Assembly: GCF_005281615.1 (NCBI RefSeq)
Contig: NZ_SZZM01000003.1
Coordinates: 180,010 to 228,205, forward strand
DNA from: Rhodoligotrophos defluvii
Lineage (GTDB): Bacteria; Pseudomonadota; Alphaproteobacteria; Rhizobiales; Im1
Reading direction: 5' to 3'
Length of the DNA stretch: 48,196 nucleotides
The stretch's first letter is position 1, and each line of letters begins with the position of its first letter. A program made the translations under genes and the position numbers. The notes beneath the pieces were generated by a model. The model saw only the letters and a list, made by a program, of their open reading frames with translations. It had not been told where the DNA came from and made no database searches. This document shows, in pieces, positions 45,308 through 48,196 of the stretch.

Positions 45308-46158
45308 GGGCGTGTTGACAAAAGGGATTCACCGGGCGCGGTGATCGTGATTCAAGCTGGTATCTGCAATGGAGACCAGCGTGGCACGAAACCTGATGTC
45401 GAACGACGAGTGGGCGTTCTTTGAACGCTTCATCCTGGCTGTCCGTTCTCCGAACGGCCGCAAGCCCACGAACCATCGGCTTGTTCTGGATGGGATTTTC
45501 TGGATCGCCCGAACGGGGTCGCCCTGGCGCGACCTGCCGGAAGAGTTCGGCAAATGGTCGTCTGTCTATCGGCAGTTCCGGCGCTGGACGTTGGCGGGGC
45601 TGTGGGAACAGATCCTGGAGGCGCTGAACGAGAGCCGGATCGTGCCGGATGCGCTGCAGATGATCGACAGCACCGTGGTTCGCGCTCATCATCAGGCAGC
45701 GGGCGCAAAAGGGGGACTCCGCGCCAAGGTTTCGGCCGCTCGCGAGGTGGCTTCACGACCAAGATCCATCTGCGGGTCAATGCGGCAGGCCTGCCCATGA
45801 GAACCGAGATCACGGCCGGGCAGACATCGGACTACCTCGGCTTCGATCTGGTCATGGCTGACAACCTGCCCGAGCCAAGCGTTCTGCTCGCAGACCGCGG
45901 CTACGACTCCGACAACATCCGCAAGACCATGGAGGTGCGCGACGTGGTGCCGGTCATCCCCATGCGCAAAACCCGGAAGCTACGGGTCGCCGTTGACCGC
46001 AGGCTCTACCGCCTGCGCAATCTCGTTGAGCGGTGCTTCAACAAGCTCAAGAATGCCCGTCGCGTCGCCACCCGCTACGACAAGACCGCCGAAAGCTTCC
46101 TGGGCTTCATCGACATCACGTCGATCCGCCTCTGGCTCCGCCATTTGTCAACATGACC
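45308..46158 (+). mobile_element. IS5-family (IS427-like) insertion sequence
   Basis: 851 bp. The ends GGGCGTGTTGACAAAAGG (45308-45325) and CCATTTGTCAACATGACC (46141-46158) are inverted repeats matching 15 of 18. A TA dinucleotide flanks both sides (45306-45307 and 46159-46160), fitting a 2-bp target duplication. It carries a two-frame transposase and interrupts kefB, but no kefB sequence continues on the other side. Confidence 0.9.
45369..46156 (+). CDS. IS5-family transposase, two frames joined by -1 frameshift
   Basis: The first frame (45369-45800) gives LMSNDEWAFFERFILAV, RTGSPWRDLPEEFGKWSSVY and the first catalytic D in LQMIDSTVVRAHHQAAG. The second frame, active from about 45715 to 46156, gives GRSRGGFTTKIHLRVNAAGL, the second D in LLADRGYDSDNIR, and the E in LRNLVERCFNKLKNARRVAT. 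GCAAAAGGGGG at 45705-45715 lies exactly at the transition and is a slippery sequence of the type used by IS427-group elements. The transposase therefore looks intact. Confidence 0.88.
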
Positions 46159-47231
46159 TATTTCACAAGGCGAAGGTGTGGAGAGCTTGATGGTAGCGGA
46201 TGCAATGCCCGCACATCTTCTTCACTCGAACGAAGCGCCTCGGCGAGGTCGGATAAACCATATCCAAGATCTTCGAGATGTAGTCGCACGATCTCCGGCA
46301 ATACCGTCGGCATCTCAACCCTGAGGTCGAGTTCAGGCGGCTCGGCGCGGCGATAACCCATCGCGCTCATCTGCCGCCACAGGTACTGGCTCTGGTTCTC
46401 GGTAATGGCTCCAATTGCATTTGCCCGGTAGAGCAGTGCTGCCATGGACACGCGCCAAACCGGTTTCAGCGCAGCGAGTTGCTGTATCGAGAGACGTCGA
46501 CCAGAGAGGTGGGGGCGAATATCGCGCGCGGGCATAAGCAGCGCTGACGCAAAATCGTTGGCCTCGTTCTCCATTTGCGGAGATGGGACCTGATGCATCA
46601 CAACATGGCCGAGTTCGTGTGCCAAACTGAACCGCTGGCGATCCGCAGGCATATTCCGGTTCAGGAAAATGCATGGCGGCATGTCTGGTATCTGAACGGT
46701 AAAACCATCAACCTTGAGGGCGGCAAAGTCACAATGGACGACGATGCATCCTGCTCGCTCCACCCACGCCACCAGATCGCGGATCGGTCCAGATGGTACG
46801 AGCCACGTTCGCCTTATTAGATCGGCAATTCGTTCCGGGTCGCCGCCGTATTCGTCAACATCGAGGCGGGGAAGCGAAAGCTCAGGTTCAAGTTCGGCAG
46901 CATCGAGTAGCCGGCGAATGTGCAAAATCCTGATGTTCAGTTCGGCTTCAAGACGCTCGATTGCTTTCTGTCCGACGCTCGCGCGTTTCCTGTATTGGAC
47001 GCTCATCGGCAAACCGATAACCCTGTCGTTCTGAAAGAAGAAATCTATAGGGAAGCGCAGAGCTGCACTGACGTTGGTCAGCACATCATCAGTCGGACCG
47101 ATCAGTCCGTTCTCGAGCTTTGATAGATTGGCCTGAGAAACCCCCGAGCGCTTGGACAGTTCGGTTTGACTCCATCCTCGCGCCTGCCGCGCTATTCGCA
47201 GCAGATCCTGATTGAATTCGGCTGACATCAT
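46158..47231 (-). CDS. XRE-ImmA/IrrE-type HTH and zinc metallopeptidase
   Basis: 357 residues. The N-terminal Cro/C1 HTH (LLRIARQARGWSQTELSKRS, GVSQANLSKLENGLIGPTDD) covers residues 9-62. The DUF955 metallopeptidase domain has FSLAHELGHVVMHQVP (HExxH, about 200-210) and downstream ENEANDFASALLMP. The family (COG2856) cleaves or binds repressors and often serves as antitoxin or phage/ICE regulator. The stop codon TAG at 46158-46160 uses the last base of the IS5 element, so the C-terminus may be slightly altered. It overlaps the upstream unknown gene by 4 bp. Confidence 0.9.
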   Translation of the reverse strand: MMSAEFNQDLLRIARQARGWSQTELSKRSGVSQANLSKLENGLIGPTDDVLTNVSAALRFPIDFFFQNDRVIGLPMSVQYRKRASVGQKAIERLEAELNIRILHIRRLLDAAELEPELSLPRLDVDEYGGDPERIADLIRRTWLVPSGPIRDLVAWVERAGCIVVHCDFAALKVDGFTVQIPDMPPCIFLNRNMPADRQRFSLAHELGHVVMHQVPSPQMENEANDFASALLMPARDIRPHLSGRRLSIQQLAALKPVWRVSMAALLYRANAIGAITENQSQYLWRQMSAMGYRRAEPPELDLRVEMPTVLPEIVRLHLEDLGYGLSDLAEALRSSEEDVRALHPLPSSSPHLRLVK

Positions 47232-47818
47232 TCTTGCCGCTTCTTGCGGTCGTCCGAAGCGCCCTTGAGTTTAACGATCTTCGCGGCGGGCCGCTCGGGT
47301 TGCGGCTCGGACATCGGCAACGGCACCACCGCTTCGCTCGCATCCAGCAGGCTGTATTCCCAGGCGACCGAATCACCATTGCGAGCAACGACGCATACGT
47401 CTTCGACCTGCGTTTCGAGCCTGTTCAGCTTGTAGACGACCTCGACACGCTGCACTTCCGGCAGACCGAAGAGGTCCTGTTCATGATCATGGAAAGCGAG
47501 CGCAAGCTGCGTAGCAACATTCGAGGTGCGGCCCGTCGCGTCGGCTTTCTTGAACCGAAACAGGACCTCGTTCCGAACGAGGAACTTCATCGTCTCATTG
47601 CCATCGATCACGTGGACAGCATCGTGGCCCATCAACGTGGTTTGAGCCCGGTCGATTATCTGTTCCCAGACGAAGTTGGCGCGACTGCGTTTGCATCGCC
47701 ATATGCCAACGAAGCCGCTTGCCAGCCAATCGTCCCATGCGTGAAGGACGGCTGAGACGATGTGGTCGCGGATTTCGTCCAGTATAGGACGCACTGTGGT
47801 TTGGCTGGGAATTGACAA
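47228..47818 (-). CDS. Unknown protein paired with the XRE-ImmA gene
   Basis: 196 residues, no family recognised. It begins MSIPSQTTVRPILDEIRDHI from a TTG codon, contains a tryptophan- and arginine-rich segment (HAWDDWLASGFVGIWRCKRS), a middle mixed alpha/beta part and a basic C-terminus (AKIVKLKGASDDRKKRQE). Its stop overlaps the XRE-ImmA start (ATGA), so the two are a coupled pair. XRE-COG2856 proteins with an unknown partner of this size are proposed toxin-antitoxin pairs; here that remains inference. Confidence 0.7.
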   Translation of the reverse strand: MSIPSQTTVRPILDEIRDHIVSAVLHAWDDWLASGFVGIWRCKRSRANFVWEQIIDRAQTTLMGHDAVHVIDGNETMKFLVRNEVLFRFKKADATGRTSNVATQLALAFHDHEQDLFGLPEVQRVEVVYKLNRLETQVEDVCVVARNGDSVAWEYSLLDASEAVVPLPMSEPQPERPAAKIVKLKGASDDRKKRQE

Positions 47819-47833
47819 GCTCGAGCCTCGCTA

Positions 47834-47868
47834 TTTTCGTTTAGAATACCGAGGGGATTTTACGAAAT
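47834..47868. promoter_or_regulatory. Candidate operator upstream of the XRE-ImmA pair
   Basis: TTTCGT (47835-47840) and ACGAAA (47862-47867) form an inverted repeat with further partial symmetry, 16 bp before the start codon of the first gene. The segment is AT-rich against a GC-rich background and contains a TATTCT-like -10 on the minus strand. Binding by the XRE protein is inferred. Confidence 0.45.
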
Positions 47869-47963
47869 CAAGATCAAATTATTCACGTGACCATTCAGGA
47901 GGGGGCGACCAGGCAGTTCGGCCTAACTCGGAAACTGATGAGACAGGGCAAACGGAGGCACAA

Positions 47964-48196
47964 TCATCTACCGCCCTCACCGAGCGAGGCCGCGATGTCG
48001 CTGATCGAGCGAAGCAGGACCAGGGGATCATCCCTGGACGGCTCAAAGCCGCGCCGCCTCCAGAACTCGGCCGCCTCCCCGTCGACGGCGTTGACCATCA
48101 AGGCCCGCCCGCCGATCAGGTATGCGGCCTGAACGCAGCGCTGGAGAGCATGCTTCACAAGGCCGGTCCCGATGCCCAGCCCCGCCCATCCGGTGT
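47964..48196 (-). CDS. TacT-like GNAT acetyltransferase, C-terminal part
   Basis: 77 residues to the stop, running off the right edge of the window. TGWAGLGIGTGLVKHALQRC is the acetyl-CoA-binding loop and helix of a GNAT fold, followed by ALMVNAVDGEAAEFWRRRGF, the usual last strand with the FW..RGF motif. TacT toxins acetylate aminoacyl-tRNA. Paired with the TacA-like start at the other edge, it looks like one or two tacAT modules. Other GNAT families cannot be excluded because the N-terminus is missing. Confidence 0.75.
   Translation of the reverse strand, partial: TGWAGLGIGTGLVKHALQRCVQAAYLIGGRALMVNAVDGEAAEFWRRRGFEPSRDDPLVLLRSISDIAASLGEGGR

Overview
The window is GC-rich alphaproteobacterial accessory DNA. 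The lineage is inferred from a MucR/Ros-type regulator remnant, a rhizobial-style serine-recombinase element (NGR234 y4bABC type), high-GC codon use, and a stand-alone NDUFS4-type domain. The order cannot be fixed; Hyphomicrobiales, Rhodobacterales or Sphingomonadales would all fit. No replication, partition, conjugation, rRNA or tRNA gene was seen. The window reads as a stack of cargo modules separated by insertion-sequence scars on a plasmid, integrative element or genomic island.

Layout. 1-2923: start of a TacA-like antitoxin, a broken serine recombinase, and an IS3 remnant fused in frame to an IS21 istB tail. 2994-7261: a CidA/LrgA-LrgB pair with a divergent LysR gene, a YbaK-type deacylase, a beheaded MucR-like gene next to a 93-bp inverted-repeat element, a cupin and an unknown ORF. 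7364-19156: a metal block with a one-domain metallochaperone, three different P1B ATPases (CPG, CPC and SPC motifs), a MerA-like flavin reductase without the MerA C-terminal cysteines, and ChrA. Interspersed are a DUF924 gene, a small unknown gene and an acetoin/diacetyl reductase. 19342-20918: a frameshifted LysR gene and a TetR gene with a clear palindrome. 20919-27250: a type III restriction module whose mod has lost its 5' half, an intact res, and a GmrSD-like DUF262/HNH gene. 27298-32783: a LysR tail, an IS3 element split by a serine-recombinase element, and an IS110-family element.

32768-45307 is the most coherent part: a protein-quality-control island resembling the transmissible locus of stress tolerance (tLST/LHR). 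On the minus strand, an operon encodes three Hsp20 proteins, PsiE and an IS-truncated HtpX. Divergently, a MarR regulator is followed by FtsH, ClpK, a fusion of an HPF-like ribosome-hibernation domain to a sigma-70-like protein, an NDUFS4-like protein, a rhomboid protease, an SDH/ClpP-fold protease, a thioredoxin-2 and an IS5-truncated KefB. Stop/start overlaps and strong Shine-Dalgarno sites mark it as tightly organised. Together the products would hold, disaggregate, degrade and re-reduce damaged proteins while the fusion protein could link ribosome state to transcription.

46158-48196: an XRE-ImmA/IrrE metallopeptidase gene with an unknown upstream partner (possible toxin-antitoxin pair), and the 3' end of a TacT-like GNAT gene. 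The most unusual single item is the HPF-sigma fusion at 40770-41909.
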